DNA from: Gammaproteobacteria bacterium | Lineage (GTDB): Bacteria; Pseudomonadota; Gammaproteobacteria; Xanthomonadales; Marinicellaceae | Assembly (NCBI GenBank): GCA_030426065.1 | Contig: JAUHZH010000094.1 | Location: 1 to 7,600 of the forward strand | Length of the DNA: 7,600 nucleotides | Direction: 5' to 3' | Shown: positions 6,244 through 7,600 of the stretch, piece by piece | Layout: each line of letters opens with the position of its first letter | Position numbering within the stretch: the first letter of the stretch is position 1 | The notes under the pieces: generated by a model | What the model was told of the DNA's origin: nothing | What the model saw: the letters and a program-made list of their open reading frames with translations, nothing else | Databases searched by the model: none | Made by a program: the position numbers and the translations under genes

Positions 6244-7281
6244 TTACTCAAAATCTGATTTCTTGACCGCTCGGCTCTTGGCCTGGGCTTTGGAAATCAA
6301 CCCTTTGCGCACCAGTTCGATCAAACATTGGTCCAAAGTCTGCATCCCCACCGATTGTCCGGTTTGGATTGAAGAATACATTTGCGCCACTTTGTCTTCA
6401 CGAATCAAGTTTCGGATCGCTGGGATACCGATCATGATTTCATGGGCAGCCACTCGGCCGCCACCAACACGTTTGATCAAAGTTTGTGCGACCACCGCCC
6501 TGAGCGACTCAGACAACATCGATCGCACCATGGGTTTTTCACCGGCTGGGAACACGTCAATGATACGGTCAATGGTTTTCGCTGCCGAGGTGGTGTGCAA
6601 GGTGCCGAACACCAAGTGACCGGTTTCTGCCGCTGTCAAAGCCAAACGTATGGTTTCCAAATCACGCAACTCACCCACCAGAATGATGTCGGGGTCTTCA
6701 CGAAGCGCTGAACGCAGTGCGTTTTCAAAACTGTGCGTGTCGCGGTGTACTTCACGTTGGTTGATCAAACATTTGTTACTGGTGTGTACGAATTCTATCG
6801 GATCCTCAATGGTCAAGATGTGACCGTGTTCTTTTTTATTGAGGTAATCGATCATCGCCGCCAATGTGGTCGATTTACCAGAACCCGTTGGTCCGGTCAC
6901 GAGAATCAGTCCACGCGGTACATCAATGATTTCTTTGAAAATCGCTGGACAATTCAAATCTTCAAACGTCAGGATTTCGGTGGGAATGGTTCTGAAAACC
7001 GAACCACAACCCCTGTTTTGATTGAACGAGTTGACACGAAAACGGGCCAATCCCGGGATTTCGAAAGAAAAGTCAATCTCGTAATTTTCTTCGTATTCCT
7101 TCCTTTGGTAATCATTCATGATGTCATAGATCATGTCATGCAATTCTTTGTGTTCCAAAGGCGGTAAGTTAATCCTTCTGACGTCACCGTCCACCCTGAT
7201 CATGGGTGGCAAGCCAGCTGACAAGTGCAAATCTGATGCTTTGTTTTTTACAGTAAATGCCAATAACTCCGCAATGTCCAT
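6244..7281 (-). CDS. pilT: Type IV pilus retraction ATPase PilT
   Basis: PilT is the main retraction motor of the type IV pilus: a hexameric ATPase that drives pilin depolymerisation and so twitching motility, DNA uptake and surface sensing. The 345 residues match the family length. Motifs in order are KASDLHLSAGLPPMIRVDG (14-32), ARFRVNSFNQNRG (79-91), Walker A GPTGSGKST (130-138), Asp box LTIEDPIEFVH (156-166), Walker B DPDIILVGELRD (196-207, Glu204), His box AAETGHLVFGTLHT (217-230) and the PilT-specific AIRNLIRE (288-295) needed for retraction. All are intact. AGAGGA, 7 nt before ATG 7281, is a good ribosome binding site. It is the first gene of the pilT-pilU operon and diverges from a DUF192 lipoprotein gene across 87 nt. 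I could not pick a convincing pilT promoter in that gap. Confidence 0.98.
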   Translation of the reverse strand: MDIAELLAFTVKNKASDLHLSAGLPPMIRVDGDVRRINLPPLEHKELHDMIYDIMNDYQRKEYEENYEIDFSFEIPGLARFRVNSFNQNRGCGSVFRTIPTEILTFEDLNCPAIFKEIIDVPRGLILVTGPTGSGKSTTLAAMIDYLNKKEHGHILTIEDPIEFVHTSNKCLINQREVHRDTHSFENALRSALREDPDIILVGELRDLETIRLALTAAETGHLVFGTLHTTSAAKTIDRIIDVFPAGEKPMVRSMLSESLRAVVAQTLIKRVGGGRVAAHEIMIGIPAIRNLIREDKVAQMYSSIQTGQSVGMQTLDQCLIELVRKGLISKAQAKSRAVKKSDFE

Positions 7282-7307
7282 CGCCTATTCCTCTATTGAA
7301 CCTAATA

Positions 7308-7336
7308 TTGAGTTTAGCCCCGATAAGTGATAAATT
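7308..7336 (+). promoter_or_regulatory. Candidate promoter of the DUF192 gene
   Basis: TTGAGT (7308-7313) and TAAATT (7331-7336) are separated by 17 nt, each matching 4 of 6 consensus positions. A TG one base before the -10 (TGATAAATT) gives an extended -10. Transcription would start near 7343, about 26 nt before ATG 7369. The site lies in the 87-nt divergent gap with pilT. Confidence 0.4.
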
Positions 7337-7368
7337 CCAGTGACTTTTCAATATTTTAGTGAAATGAT

Positions 7369-7600
7369 ATGAACAAGATACTGAGCCTGTTATCAATCTG
7401 TTTGCTGATCAGTGCATGTCATCCCTCAGGCCATTTTGTCAAAATCAACAACCATCGCTTTGATGTCGAGCTGGCTGATGATGAGCACGAAAGGGTCATG
7501 GGATTGATGTACCGTGAAGAGATGCGTGATGATGCCGGCATGTTGTTCATATTCCCGAATGAATTGCCGCGTGCTTTTTGGATGAAAAACACCCTCATTC
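7369..7600 (+). CDS. DUF192 (UPF0127) family lipoprotein, 3' end outside the window
   Basis: The first 77 codons are present and the frame remains open at the window edge. The N-terminus MNKILSLLSICLLISAC is a lipoprotein signal peptide with lipobox Ile-Ser-Ala-Cys17. The residue after the Cys is His, not Asp, which fits outer-membrane sorting. The following region shows the DUF192 signature: GLMYREEM (45-52), DAGMLFIFP (55-63) and RAFWMKNTLI (68-77). DUF192 proteins are usually about 150 residues, often periplasmic or lipid-anchored, and their function is not established. ATG 7369 is the only start that gives the signal peptide; the ATG at 7364 hits a stop after one codon. A ribosome binding site is weak (AGTGA). 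Family assignment is firm even though the gene is partial. Confidence 0.88.
   Translation, partial: MNKILSLLSICLLISACHPSGHFVKINNHRFDVELADDEHERVMGLMYREEMRDDAGMLFIFPNELPRAFWMKNTLI

Noticed and set aside
6733..7167. 144-codon plus-strand frame antisense to pilT
   Set aside because: Its span is fully explained by the conserved PilT ATPase motifs on the other strand.

Overview
The window looks like ordinary chromosomal DNA from a gammaproteobacterium of moderate GC content. The tandem pilT-pilU pair, rnz and a DUF192 lipoprotein all fit that. The secreted proteins and the D-x-I-x-x-x-G-F-E motifs in the left part recall Marinicella or Xanthomonadales-type relatives, but that is an impression from memory and not a measured assignment. 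I see no insertion sequence, phage gene, CRISPR array, tRNA or rRNA.

Left region (1-3708, plus strand): three genes for exported or membrane-anchored proteins. First comes the 3' part of a large FG-GAP-type beta-propeller protein that ends in ...DLIMANGFE. Next is a secreted alpha/beta-hydrolase (esterase type) with a C-terminal beta-rich accessory domain. It has a related motif (CDIISRFGFE) directly after its signal peptide. Only 27 nt further on is a membrane-anchored thioredoxin-fold protein with a CIWC active site. The hydrolase and the thioredoxin-like gene may be co-transcribed.

Middle region (3690-4863, minus strand): a two-gene unit. An unrecognised 68-residue protein is followed after 4 nt by rnz (ribonuclease Z, tRNA 3'-end maturation). 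The ribosome binding site of rnz lies inside the last codons of the small gene, so the two are probably translationally coupled. The 3' end of rnz overlaps the 3' end of the thioredoxin-like gene by 19 nt, tail to tail. The 239-nt gap 4864-5102 holds a candidate promoter with a partial direct repeat and a perfect 9-bp hairpin downstream of pilU.

Right region (5103-7600): pilT then pilU on the minus strand, 19 nt apart, encoding the two retraction ATPases of the type IV pilus. Divergent from them, across an 87-nt gap, is the start of a DUF192 lipoprotein gene that runs off the window.

I did not find a clear new system. The most worthwhile leads are the shared GFE motif at opposite ends of two neighbouring secreted proteins, the small conserved-looking gene coupled to rnz, and the unusual layout of the thioredoxin-like protein.
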